64,000 nt of DNA from JABDKJ01 sp964609215 (lineage in GTDB: Bacteria > Bacteroidota > Bacteroidia > Flavobacteriales_D > JABDKJ01), in assembly GCA_964609215.1 (NCBI GenBank), contig CAZSQZ010000002.1:186001-250000 (forward strand). The letters are read 5' to 3'. The translations under genes were made by a program, and so were the position numbers. This document shows, one piece after another, positions 25,506 through 34,430 of this stretch. The stretch's first letter is position 1. Every line of letters starts with the position of its first letter. A model generated the notes under the pieces. It was not told the origin of the DNA and did not search any database. It saw nothing but the letters and a program-made list of their open reading frames with translations.

Positions 25506-27068
25506 ATGATAAGATATCTTACGATTTGTACTTTTCTTTTTGGCAGTATTAGCCTTTTTGCTCAAAATGATCTTTTGGTTAAACTAAAGGACAAAGGAAG
25601 CACTGTGCATTCTTTACAGGATATTTTAAGCGAACGATCGATTCAAAAAAGGATAAACAATAATATTGAGATTGATGAAAGTGATTTACCCGTTCACCAA
25701 GCCTACCTTAAAAATTTGGCTGATGTGGGTGAAATAAAGAAAGTGTCAAAATGGTTAAATACTGTTCTTTTGAGCACTGAGTTAAGCATAGAGGAAATTC
25801 TAGCATTCAATTTTGTTGAGGAAGTTGAAATTCTTGTTTCAGCAAAAAAAGAAAAGCCAAATGAAGAACTTGTTTCAGACCAAAAAAATCTTGATTATGG
25901 CTTAGCCCTGCCTCATATAGAGCAACTAAATATTGAATGTGTTCATAACCAGGGAATCTTGGGAGAGGATATTATCGTAGCCGTTCTTGACGGTGGTTTC
26001 AGAGGGTTCGATACTATTCCTGCATTCGATTCATTATTCATAGAGAATCGTTTAGTGGATACCTGGGACTTCGTTGATATGGATGATAGTGTTTATGAAA
26101 AAAGCACTCATGGCACTCGCGTTTCTTCAGTAATAACTGGTAATCAACCCAATTATGTCTCAGCTGCACCCAAAGTTCAACTTTGCTTATATATTGCTGA
26201 AGATGTAAGTGAAGAAGTTAATTCCGAAGAATTTGATTTGGTTCTTGGTTTGGAAAGAGCCGATTCTATAGGTGCGGATTTAGTAAATATTTCTCTGGGT
26301 TATTTCAATTTTGACAGCTTACAGACGGATCATACTTTTGATGATTTGGATGGCCATACCACACCTTCCACAATAGGTATTCAAATGGCAATAGATAAGG
26401 GAATTTTGGTAGTCACTTCTGCTGGAAACAGTGGGCCGAGTCATATCACTACACCTTGTGATGCAGATAGTATCTTATGTGTAGGTGCTACCAATACACA
26501 AAATGAGTTGGCAGGCTTCTCCTCATTGGGACCCACCGCTGACGGGCGAATAAAACCAGATGTTGTCGCAATGGGAGCAGGAATTAATTGTGTGGGTGCT
26601 AATGGTGATATAGGGCCTTGTTTCGGTACTTCTTTTTCATCTCCTCTGGTTGCAGGAATGACTGCACTTTTGATTCAGGCACATCCCAACTTAACTATTC
26701 ATCAGGTAATGGATGCAGTTAGAATGAGTGGTCATCAGGCAGATAATCCTGACAACTTATTTGGTTATGGTATTCCGGATGCTTGTGTTGCAGATTCCTT
26801 GCTAAGTGAGTTAGAAATTCCATCCTCTATTCTGGAAATCACAGAATCTCAATTTAAGCTCTACCCTAACCCAGCTAATGGATTTGTAAAAATTGAATCG
26901 GAAAATTCTATTGAAATTATTCATATCTATTCTATTGACGGAAAGCTAGTTAGAAATATTAATGGTAAAAATGGCAGATTTCAAGAATTGAATTTATCTA
27001 ATCTTGAAAGAGGAATGTATCTGGTAGCTTTGAATTCTGAATCTTGGGAAAGGTTGATTTTGGAATAA
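25506..27068 (+). CDS. Subtilisin-like (S8) protease with T9SS sorting domain
   Basis: About 520 residues with a signal peptide (ending near SLFAQ), then a propeptide-like segment of about 110 residues. The S8 catalytic domain has Asp in VAVLDGGF, His in STHGTRVSS, the oxyanion Asn in SAGNSG and the nucleophile Ser in GTSFSSPLVAGM. The C terminus (SQFKLYPNPANG ... IYSIDGKLVRN ... LERGMYLV) is a type IX secretion sorting domain of the por-secretion type A family, so the protein should be exported across the outer membrane and anchored or released. It stands alone between aroA and obgE. Confidence 0.93.
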   Translation: MIRYLTICTFLFGSISLFAQNDLLVKLKDKGSTVHSLQDILSERSIQKRINNNIEIDESDLPVHQAYLKNLADVGEIKKVSKWLNTVLLSTELSIEEILAFNFVEEVEILVSAKKEKPNEELVSDQKNLDYGLALPHIEQLNIECVHNQGILGEDIIVAVLDGGFRGFDTIPAFDSLFIENRLVDTWDFVDMDDSVYEKSTHGTRVSSVITGNQPNYVSAAPKVQLCLYIAEDVSEEVNSEEFDLVLGLERADSIGADLVNISLGYFNFDSLQTDHTFDDLDGHTTPSTIGIQMAIDKGILVVTSAGNSGPSHITTPCDADSILCVGATNTQNELAGFSSLGPTADGRIKPDVVAMGAGINCVGANGDIGPCFGTSFSSPLVAGMTALLIQAHPNLTIHQVMDAVRMSGHQADNPDNLFGYGIPDACVADSLLSELEIPSSILEITESQFKLYPNPANGFVKIESENSIEIIHIYSIDGKLVRNINGKNGRFQELNLSNLERGMYLVALNSESWERLILE

Positions 27069-27166
27069 ACTATAATTGTAACAGAGATTCTTACGGTAAA
27101 AATTCAGACCAAGAGCAAAGAATATAAATCATTAGGATGATTGATCCATAAACCAAATTTACCAAC

Positions 27167-28150
27167 CTAAAAAGACTTCCAAAGCAAATCCTTTAGCTCT
27201 TTCAAATTAATCTGAGCAACACTAGAAATAAAAATATGTGGAACATCAGGCAAGTCTTTGCTCATTTCATCTATCAATTCATCATCCAGCAAATCGGCTT
27301 TGGAAATTGCAAGCACTCTATTCTTATCCAATAGTTCAGGATTGTATTGTTCTAATTCGTTGAGCAAGGTTTTATATTCTTTATGGATATCAGGGCTCTC
27401 GCATGAAACCATAAATAACAGAACGGCATTTCGTTCTATGTGCCTCAAAAAACGGGTTCCTAAGCCCTTTCCTTGATGCGCATTTTCAATAATTCCAGGA
27501 ATATCCGCCATGATGAAGGACTGATCATCATAATAGGAGACAATACCTAAGTTCGGAACTAGTGTAGTAAAAGCGTAATTGGCAATTTTTGGCTTGGCTG
27601 CAGACAAAGCGGCTAAAAGTGAAGATTTTCCCGCATTTGGGAAACCAACCAAACCGACATCCGCCAGAACCTTTAATTCCAAAATTCTCCAACCGGCAAC
27701 ACCTTCTTCACCAGGTTGAGAATATCGTGGAGTTTGATTGGTGGATGACTTGAAGTGAGCATTTCCTTGACCACCTCTCCCACCGTACATGATTATTTGT
27801 TGCTCTCCATCTTCATTAATTTCGAAAAGCTGCTCACCCGTTTCTGGATCTTTAGCCACTGTACCCAAAGGCACTTCAAGAATTACATCCTTTCCATCTG
27901 CTCCTGTGCTCAAGCCACCTGAACCACCACCGCCATGGCTCGCCTTAATGTGCTTTCTGTATTTCAACGGCAACAGTGTCCACAGCTGCTTATTGCCTTT
28001 AATAATGATGTGTCCGCCTCGACCTCCATCACCACCATCAGGGCCTCCTTTAGAGGTCATTTTATCTCTGTAAAGATGCGTTGAACCGGCTCCGCCATTA
28101 CCTGATGTGAGATGTATTTTCACATAATCGACAAAATTCTGCTGAGCCAT
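27167..28150 (-). CDS. obgE: GTPase Obg/CgtA
   Basis: A 327-residue Obg-family GTPase acting in late 50S ribosome assembly and growth control. The glycine-rich Obg domain fills residues 1-158 (GGNGGAGSTHLYRDK, GGPDGGDGGRGG, GRGGQGNAHFKSSTNQ). The G domain has G1 GFPNAGKSSLL, G3 DIPGIIE and G4 SKADL. There is no long C-terminal extension. It lies 21 bases after hpt-adk on the same strand and is probably co-transcribed. Confidence 0.97.
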   Translation of the reverse strand: MAQQNFVDYVKIHLTSGNGGAGSTHLYRDKMTSKGGPDGGDGGRGGHIIIKGNKQLWTLLPLKYRKHIKASHGGGGSGGLSTGADGKDVILEVPLGTVAKDPETGEQLFEINEDGEQQIIMYGGRGGQGNAHFKSSTNQTPRYSQPGEEGVAGWRILELKVLADVGLVGFPNAGKSSLLAALSAAKPKIANYAFTTLVPNLGIVSYYDDQSFIMADIPGIIENAHQGKGLGTRFLRHIERNAVLLFMVSCESPDIHKEYKTLLNELEQYNPELLDKNRVLAISKADLLDDELIDEMSKDLPDVPHIFISSVAQINLKELKDLLWKSF

Positions 28151-28171
28151 CTTATGATTTTATCGGAATAA

Positions 28172-29284
28172 TTATGCGTCTATTTCAGCGCATAATCTGG
28201 ATTGAATCTCATCTATTGAACCAATACCATTAACGGAAATAAACTTATTTTGTCGTTTATAGAAATCGGCAACTGGAGCAGTTTGTTCATTGTAAACATT
28301 GATTCTATTCTGAATAACTTCAGGATTGGCATCGTCAGGTCTTCCGCTGGTTTTAGCTCTTTCAAGTAATCTTGTTTTAAGTTCATCCTCTGCCACCTCT
28401 AAAGCCAACATTTTCGAAATTGAAGTTCCCCTTCCTTCAAGCAAATCATCTAATGCACTCGCTTGCGCACCAGTTCTAGGAAAACCGTCAAAAATAAATC
28501 CATTAGCATCCGAATGCTTATCCAATTCCGCAGCAAGCATATCTATGGTAACCTGATCAGGAACTAAATCTCCTTTATCCATATATGACTTTGCCAATGT
28601 TCCCAGATCAGTTTCATTCTTAATATTATATCTAAAAATATCTCCTGTACTTAAATGAACCAAACCATATTTATCAATCAATTTTGCAGACTGTGTGCCT
28701 TTCCCTGCGCCTGGAGGGCCGAATAAAACTAAGTTTAACATAACTCTTTCTTTTGCCAATTTATAAATCGCATTGAGTGTGCGCCCCTTTTCGTCATAAT
28801 CAAGGCCATAACCTACCACAAAATCATTTGGAATTTCAAAACCTATATAATCGATTTTATCTGTTCCTTGATATTTCTCGGGCTTATATAATAAAGAAAC
28901 CACTTTCAAAGATTTCACATCAAATGCCTTGATATTGGTCATTAAATAATCAAGGGTAAGCCCTGTATCTACTATATCTTCAACAATTAGGACATCTTTT
29001 CCATTCAAACGGTCACTTGGAAGAAAATAGGTTTTTATTATGCCCGTACTATCCGTTCCAGCATAACTGGCTACTTTAGCAAATTCAATCTGAGGCGAAA
29101 CTGTAAGGTATTTGGATAAATCAGAAATAAAACGATAGGAACCCGATAGAATACCTAGGAGCACCAAGTCCTTGTCCTTGTAATCGGAATTAATCTTTTG
29201 TGCAATCTCTTGAATTCTCTGTTGAATTTTTTCTTCAGAGATATATTCTTCAAAAGTCTTATCTATTAGCTTTATTCTACTCAT
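28172..29284 (-). CDS. Fused hypoxanthine phosphoribosyltransferase - adenylate kinase
   Basis: A 370-residue bifunctional protein from the ATG at 29284 (a TTG 15 bases upstream is less likely). Residues 1-180 are a hypoxanthine phosphoribosyltransferase, with the PRPP loop VLIVEDIVDTGLTLDYL. Residues from about 184 are a complete adenylate kinase, with P-loop FGPPGAGKGTQ, AMP site FDGFPRT and lid-side arginines in LLERAKTSGRPDD. The long zinc lid is missing, so it is a short-type kinase. The first half makes IMP or GMP from salvaged bases and the second balances AMP, ADP and ATP. The fusion is known from Flavobacteriia. Confidence 0.95.
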   Translation of the reverse strand: MSRIKLIDKTFEEYISEEKIQQRIQEIAQKINSDYKDKDLVLLGILSGSYRFISDLSKYLTVSPQIEFAKVASYAGTDSTGIIKTYFLPSDRLNGKDVLIVEDIVDTGLTLDYLMTNIKAFDVKSLKVVSLLYKPEKYQGTDKIDYIGFEIPNDFVVGYGLDYDEKGRTLNAIYKLAKERVMLNLVLFGPPGAGKGTQSAKLIDKYGLVHLSTGDIFRYNIKNETDLGTLAKSYMDKGDLVPDQVTIDMLAAELDKHSDANGFIFDGFPRTGAQASALDDLLEGRGTSISKMLALEVAEDELKTRLLERAKTSGRPDDANPEVIQNRINVYNEQTAPVADFYKRQNKFISVNGIGSIDEIQSRLCAEIDA

Positions 29285-29327
29285 TTGATATCCAAACAAT
29301 TCAATAACTAAGCTACTGCGGCTTAAA

Positions 29328-29466
29328 ACCCCTTAGTCACAAATCACTTTGTTAAATTTCCTTCCTTCACCTTAACTAAGGCTAAGATTCAGTCACGAAA
29401 TTTTCCGTGACTTTGGGCTTTTGAACCCTCGCTACGCTTATTCATTGCATAGCTTGGATAAAGGGG
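29328..29466. repeat. Structured intergenic element between hpt-adk and purK
   Basis: Three nested inverted repeats are visible: outer CCCCTTA (29329-29335) with TAAAGGGG (29459-29466), inner AGTCACG (29391-29397) with CGTGACT (29406-29412), and GCTACGC with GCATAGC near 29431-29453. No reading frame is present. It could be a degenerate dispersed repeat or a structured RNA. Confidence 0.35.
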
Positions 29467-29560
29467 ATGCGAAAGTAATAAGGATTGACGGGCTTTGCAA
29501 TAATGATTTAACCTAAATATACTCTGGTGTATTTACTATAGAAGATTCTTATCATTATAA

Positions 29561-29568
29561 TAAATTTG
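29561..29568 (+). promoter_or_regulatory. -7 box of purK, four bases from the ATG
   Basis: TAAATTTG matches TAnnTTTG exactly and is followed after four bases by the purK ATG. The transcript would begin at or next to the start codon. Confidence 0.45.
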
Positions 29569-29572
29569 CCAC

Positions 29573-30712
29573 ATGAATTTGGGAAACGGAGAAAAAATTG
29601 GTGTTCTGGGTGGCGGGCAACTGGGCTTAATGCTGATGGAGGCAGCGGAAAATTTCAATATTGAGCTTTATTTCTTGGATCCAGATCCAGATGCTCCATG
29701 TGCTAAATTCGCAGATAGATTTACACTTGGAGACTTCAGAGACAAAGAGGATGTTCTCTCTTTTTCAAAAGGAAAGGACATTCTAACCATTGAGATTGAG
29801 AATGTGAATACGGAAGCTTTAAAGGAAATTTCCCGAAATGGAAAATCCGTATTTCCAAGTCCTGAGCTTATAGAGATTGTCAAGGACAAAGGATTGCAAA
29901 AAGAGTTTTATCGCAAAAATGAAATTCCTACTTCGCCATTTATCATTTGCAAGGATATTGAAGAGTTTAAGGCTGCAATTTCTGAATTTCCGAGTGTTCA
30001 AAAATTAAGAACAGGTGGCTATGATGGAAAAGGAGTTCAGATTATCCATTCGGAAGCTGATTTTGATAACTTATTCACTTCTCCTTCAATTTTGGAAAAA
30101 CACATTCCTTTTGAGCAAGAGATATCCGTAATAGTAAGCAGGAATGCCAAAGGAGAAATAAGAACATTTCCTACTGTGGGAATGGAGTTTAACAAAGAAG
30201 CAAATTTGGTCGAGTTTCTTTTTTCTCCCGCAAACGTCTCAACCGAAATTGAAGAAAAAGCACAACATATCGCTAAAAACACAGCAGATGCTTATGATTT
30301 GGTTGGAATTATGGCAGTTGAAATGTTTGTGACTAAAAAGGGAATAATTTTGGTAAATGAAGTTGCTCCAAGACCCCATAATAGTGGACATCAGAGCATA
30401 GAAGGAAATATCACCTCACAATACGAACAACATTTAAGAGCTATTCTTGGACTGGAACTGGGTGATACTGCCATTATAAAACCCTCCGTAATGGTAAATC
30501 TTTTAGGCTCCAAAGGTCACATTGGAGATGCTAAATATGAAGGAATTGAAAAATTCGAAAATGACAGCGAAATCTTTATTCACCTCTACGGAAAAAAGAA
30601 AACCAAACCTTTCCGAAAAATGGGGCATGTAACTGTCTTGAATGATTCTATTTCAGGAGCTATTGAAAAAGCAAATCAGGTGAATGAGGATATTCTTTGT
30701 TTGAGCCAGTAA
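29573..30712 (+). CDS. purK: N5-carboxyaminoimidazole ribonucleotide synthase
   Basis: A 379-residue ATP-grasp enzyme that carboxylates AIR with bicarbonate in purine synthesis. The N-terminal segment IGVLGGGQLGLMLMEAA, the central ATP-grasp loop RTGGYDGKGVQ, EKHIPFEQEISVIVSR and the metal site VNEVAPRPHNSGH are all present. It is followed 45 bases later by purE, whose product is the next enzyme. The box TAAATTTG ends four bases before the ATG. Confidence 0.97.
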   Translation: MNLGNGEKIGVLGGGQLGLMLMEAAENFNIELYFLDPDPDAPCAKFADRFTLGDFRDKEDVLSFSKGKDILTIEIENVNTEALKEISRNGKSVFPSPELIEIVKDKGLQKEFYRKNEIPTSPFIICKDIEEFKAAISEFPSVQKLRTGGYDGKGVQIIHSEADFDNLFTSPSILEKHIPFEQEISVIVSRNAKGEIRTFPTVGMEFNKEANLVEFLFSPANVSTEIEEKAQHIAKNTADAYDLVGIMAVEMFVTKKGIILVNEVAPRPHNSGHQSIEGNITSQYEQHLRAILGLELGDTAIIKPSVMVNLLGSKGHIGDAKYEGIEKFENDSEIFIHLYGKKKTKPFRKMGHVTVLNDSISGAIEKANQVNEDILCLSQ

Positions 30713-30757
30713 ATTCTAAGAATTAAAATATTCCTTTATTTTTGAGAAAGATTAAAA

Positions 30758-31258
30758 ATGGCAGAAGTAGGAATTATAATGGGTTCAAAATCTGATCTGA
30801 ATGTTATGCAGCAAGCTGCTGATGTTCTGGACGAATTAGGAGTAGACTTTGAAATGACTGTTGTTTCCGCCCATAGAACTCCAAACAGAATGATGGACTA
30901 TGCGAAAACTGCAGGTGAGCGCGGTCTCAAAGTTATCATTGCAGGTGCTGGTGGTGCAGCACATTTACCTGGAATGACCGCTTCTTTTACAGCTTTGCCT
31001 GTTATTGGTGTTCCAATTAAAAGTAGAAACTCCATTGATGGTTGGGATTCTGTTCTGAGTATTTTGCAAATGCCATCTGGTGTTCCAGTAGCTACTGTAG
31101 CGCTTGATGGGGCGAAAAATGCTGGAATCTTAGCCGCTCAAATTGTGGGAACATCAAATGCCATGGTAATGGATAAATTGATTAACTTCAAACAATCATT
31201 AAAAGACAAAGTCTTCAACTCTATTGATGAAGTAGAGAATGCGAGAAAAAAGGCATAG
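30758..31258 (+). CDS. purE: N5-carboxyaminoimidazole ribonucleotide mutase
   Basis: A 166-residue PurE of class I, which converts N5-CAIR to CAIR. The active-site segments GSKSDL and SAHRTPNRM and the GAGGAAHLPGM loop are complete. It follows purK as in many bacteria, and a TATTTTTG sequence at 30737-30744 could be a second promoter. Its stop codon shares a base with the GTG start of the next gene (TAGTG), coupling it to two outer-membrane genes of unrelated function. Confidence 0.97.
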   Translation: MAEVGIIMGSKSDLNVMQQAADVLDELGVDFEMTVVSAHRTPNRMMDYAKTAGERGLKVIIAGAGGAAHLPGMTASFTALPVIGVPIKSRNSIDGWDSVLSILQMPSGVPVATVALDGAKNAGILAAQIVGTSNAMVMDKLINFKQSLKDKVFNSIDEVENARKKA

Positions 31259-32082
31259 TGAAAATTGCTTTATACATATCCTGCTTCTTGTTATGTCTAA
31301 ATTCTTTTGGGCAACAAAATGACCCTCTTGGTGCAAAATCTGGTGGGTTAGGGCATGCTTCTGTTGCTTTAAGTGATGGTTGGTCTATTTTTAATAATCA
31401 GGCTGGGCTAGCTTTTCTTGATCAACCTTTTATAGGCGTCTCTTATGAGAACCGTTTCCTGTTAAAAGAACTCAGCAGAAATTTTGTGGGATTTGCGATT
31501 CCAACGGAATCCGGGACTATCGGAATATCGGCTTTGAGCTTTGGATATAGTCTTTACAATGAAGGAAAATATGGATTAGCTTATTCGAGAAAACTTTCAG
31601 ATAAAACAAGTCTGGGTATTCAGCTCAACTATATGACCATTCGTCAAAGAGGCACTGAATATGGCAATTCCAATAATTTAACCGCGGAAATCGGATTTCA
31701 AAGCCAAATAACTGATGATTTACGATTGGGCATTCATATATTTAATTTAACCCAAACCGAACTCATAGAAAGTAATCGGGAGAGTATTCCAACTGTTTTT
31801 AGGATTGGGGGGCAATATCAAGTTTCTGATAAGGTTTTGATTTTAGCGGAATCTGAAAAAGATGTAGATCGCTCTGCTTTTTTTAAGGCAGGGGTTCAAT
31901 ACCACATCATTGAAAATTTATTCGTGAGAGGAGGAATTTCAACTAATCCAACCTACACAAGTATTGGTTTTGGATATGTCTACAAACAATTTAAAATTGA
32001 TTTCGCGACCAATTATCAACCCATATTGGGTTATACACCACAATTCTCAATTTCATATCAACTCCAATCCCAAGGAGAATAA
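31258..32082 (+). CDS. Outer-membrane beta-barrel protein (PorV/PorQ-like, UPF0164 type)
   Basis: A 274-residue protein with a signal peptide (about 1-18, ending SFGQ). It shows the pattern GGLGHASVALSDGWSIFNNQAGLA, a start typical of the PorV/PorQ/UPF0164 group of FadL-like barrels. About a dozen alternating hydrophobic strands follow and the protein ends in FSISYQLQSQGE. PorV and PorQ relatives serve type IX secretion, but this protein is shorter than PorV and no other T9SS gene is close, so the name is only a family guess. It starts with GTG inside the purE stop and its stop overlaps the next start (TAATG). Confidence 0.75.
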   Translation: MKIALYISCFLLCLNSFGQQNDPLGAKSGGLGHASVALSDGWSIFNNQAGLAFLDQPFIGVSYENRFLLKELSRNFVGFAIPTESGTIGISALSFGYSLYNEGKYGLAYSRKLSDKTSLGIQLNYMTIRQRGTEYGNSNNLTAEIGFQSQITDDLRLGIHIFNLTQTELIESNRESIPTVFRIGGQYQVSDKVLILAESEKDVDRSAFFKAGVQYHIIENLFVRGGISTNPTYTSIGFGYVYKQFKIDFATNYQPILGYTPQFSISYQLQSQGE

Positions 32083-34181
32083 TGTTCTCTTTTAATAGAT
32101 TTCTTACTCTTCTTTTTCTCCTATTTTATTCTTCTTTTTTCTACGCACAAAAAGTTAGTGAAGAGGAAAAAAATCGAATCCTGGAACAACGGATAGAATT
32201 AATTGCAGAGGAAAACGAAGAAGATGAGTTGGATTATAGTCACTTAACGGATATACTCAATTTCTATTTCGACCACCCATTAGATCTAAACAAAGCAAGT
32301 TCAGATGATTTCAAAGAACTAGGACTTTTTACAGAGGGACAAATTTCGGCATTACAAACGCATATTGATCGCTTTGGCCCTCTTTTAAATGTATATGAAC
32401 TTCAAGTCGTTCAAGGTTTTGATCGATACAGTTATGAAATTTTAAAACCCTTCATTAAAGTTTCTCGAAACCTAGATCAATCGAGCATCACTCCACGAGC
32501 AATTCTAAAAAATGGAAATCACGAGTTCTTCATTTTGACTTCTAGAATATTGGAACAACAAAGAGGTTTTCTTCCTTTCGAAGAGGGAGAAGAAGGGAAT
32601 TTAAATAGTAGATATTTTGGAAACCCCTATCGCATTTATTCCCGCTATCGATTCAGATATAAGAATAATCTAAGCTTTGGTTTAACCGGAGAAAAAGATG
32701 CTGGTGAACACTTTTTCAATGAAACACAGAGCGGTTTCGATTTCTATTCTGGTCACCTTTATTGGAAATCTTCTGGAAAAATAAACAAGATTGCCTTAGG
32801 TGATTTTCAAGCTCAATTTGGCCAAGGATTGACCATTTGGTCAGGGCTTGCATTCGGCAAATCAAGTGATTTAACTTCACTCAAAAGAAATCCTAGAGGA
32901 ATTAGCCCTTATGCTTCTGCGGATGAAAATAGATTTTTGAGAGGTATTTCGGTGGGTGGTGAACTTTCAGATTTTGAATGGACTGTTTTTGCTGCCCCAA
33001 AAAGGATAGATGCAAATTTGGTTTTAGCAGACACACTCCCTATTGGCCTTGAACCTGAACTGGTTTTTAGCTCTATCCAAAGCAGTGGTTTTCATAGAAC
33101 ACCCAATGAATTGCAGGATAAAGATGCTATTCGCGAAACACATCTAGGAGCTAATATAACTTATGAAATCAGAAAATTGAAGCTCGGTTTGTCTGCTTTA
33201 AGAACAATTTACGAAGGTGATTTTCAGCGAAATCTTCAAGTACATAATCAATTTGATTTTAACTCAAATGAAAATTCCATTATTGGGTTAAACTACGATT
33301 GGACATTTCAAAATTTCAACTTCTTTGGAGAAACGGCAAGAAGTGAAAACGGAGCGATTGGAAGCATCAATGGAATGCTTGCCGTTTTAGATCCGAAACT
33401 TTCCGTTTCTGCACTTTACCGAAATATGCCAAGAGACTTTCACTCTATTTTATCGAACCCGGTTATTGAAGGTTCCAGAGCAATTAATGAAAAGGGCTTA
33501 TTACTGGGAATAGATTATCACCCTAATAGAGAATGGAACCTAAGTGCATACTACGATAGATTTGAATTTCCGTGGTTGAGATTTTTAACTGATGCTCCTT
33601 CAACAGGTTTTGATTCTTTCTTGCAATTGCAATGGCGACCTTCCAGAGGATTGAAAACATATTTTAGATATAGGGTTCGAAGTAGAGCTGAAAATGTAAA
33701 TGATCCTGAAGCTGTAATTGATTATCCTAGTAATGTGCTAAGGACCAATGTTAGATGGAATATAGATTACAAAATTTCTCCATCCGTCAGGTTGAAGAAT
33801 AGAATAGAATGGATTCACAGAGATGAAGAGTTCAGAGAAAAAGAAAACGGTTTTCTCGTTTATCAGGATTTAATATATCAACCCTTACAATCTCCTTGGA
33901 CAGTTAAATTGAGGTATGCTTTGTTTGACACCCCTTCTTTTGATGCTCGGATTTTTGCGTATGAAAGTGATCTTATTTATACCTTTTCTATTCCCGCATA
34001 TTTTGGAACGGGTACGCGTTGGTATGGAATGCTTCGTTATAAATTCAGAAATAAAATGGAGATTTGGGCCAGAATTTCACAATTCGACTTTAGAAACCAA
34101 AGTACCGTATTAAGCGGGCTGAATGAAATTGAAGGTAATACGAGAACGGACTTTAGATTGATGTTTAGGGTGAGGTTTTGA
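32082..34181 (+). CDS. Helix-hairpin-helix domain fused to a probable outer-membrane barrel
   Basis: A 699-residue protein with a signal peptide (about 1-23, ending FYAQ). A ComEA-like helix-hairpin-helix segment occupies about residues 67-125 (PLDLNKASSDDFKELG ... GPLLNVYELQVV). The remaining 560 or so residues are rich in alternating aromatic strands such as SRYRFRYKNNLSFGL and WYGMLRYKFRNKMEIW. The protein ends in FRLMFRVRF, the C-terminal Phe pattern of outer-membrane barrels. The helix-hairpin-helix would sit in the periplasm, where ComEA binds incoming DNA. Function is unknown. It is translationally coupled to the barrel gene before it. The stop codon lies inside a 44-base repeat. Confidence 0.72.
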   Translation: MFSFNRFLTLLFLLFYSSFFYAQKVSEEEKNRILEQRIELIAEENEEDELDYSHLTDILNFYFDHPLDLNKASSDDFKELGLFTEGQISALQTHIDRFGPLLNVYELQVVQGFDRYSYEILKPFIKVSRNLDQSSITPRAILKNGNHEFFILTSRILEQQRGFLPFEEGEEGNLNSRYFGNPYRIYSRYRFRYKNNLSFGLTGEKDAGEHFFNETQSGFDFYSGHLYWKSSGKINKIALGDFQAQFGQGLTIWSGLAFGKSSDLTSLKRNPRGISPYASADENRFLRGISVGGELSDFEWTVFAAPKRIDANLVLADTLPIGLEPELVFSSIQSSGFHRTPNELQDKDAIRETHLGANITYEIRKLKLGLSALRTIYEGDFQRNLQVHNQFDFNSNENSIIGLNYDWTFQNFNFFGETARSENGAIGSINGMLAVLDPKLSVSALYRNMPRDFHSILSNPVIEGSRAINEKGLLLGIDYHPNREWNLSAYYDRFEFPWLRFLTDAPSTGFDSFLQLQWRPSRGLKTYFRYRVRSRAENVNDPEAVIDYPSNVLRTNVRWNIDYKISPSVRLKNRIEWIHRDEEFREKENGFLVYQDLIYQPLQSPWTVKLRYALFDTPSFDARIFAYESDLIYTFSIPAYFGTGTRWYGMLRYKFRNKMEIWARISQFDFRNQSTVLSGLNEIEGNTRTDFRLMFRVRF

Positions 34182-34220
34182 TGCCTCGGCTTTCGCTCGG
34201 CACAAGGATTTGAGATTCAA
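34177..34220 (+). repeat. 44-base direct repeat, copy 1
   Basis: This copy and the one at 34337-34380 agree at 40 of 44 bases. They lie exactly 160 bases apart, and all four differences are transitions. This copy supplies the stop codon of the preceding gene. The core is GATGCCTCGGCTTT. Confidence 0.75.
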
Positions 34221-34336
34221 AATTTTCACACCAGTGAAAGTGAAATAAATACGAGCAAATGGACACTCACTTATTAACCAATAAACCTATTAACTCCCAA
34301 CATTTGGCTGGCATTAAACAATTGAATGGTTCTAAA

Positions 34337-34380
34337 TTTGATGCCTCGGCTTTTGCTCGGCACAGGGATTTGAGATTTGA
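34337..34380 (+). repeat. 44-base direct repeat, copy 2
   Basis: Second copy of the element at 34177-34220. The 116 bases between the copies hold no gene. The pair may belong to a dispersed family elsewhere in the genome. Confidence 0.75.
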
Positions 34381-34430
34381 ATAAGGTATCTCTAGTCTGC
34401 TAAATGGAACTGGGTTTTAATGCATACTTC

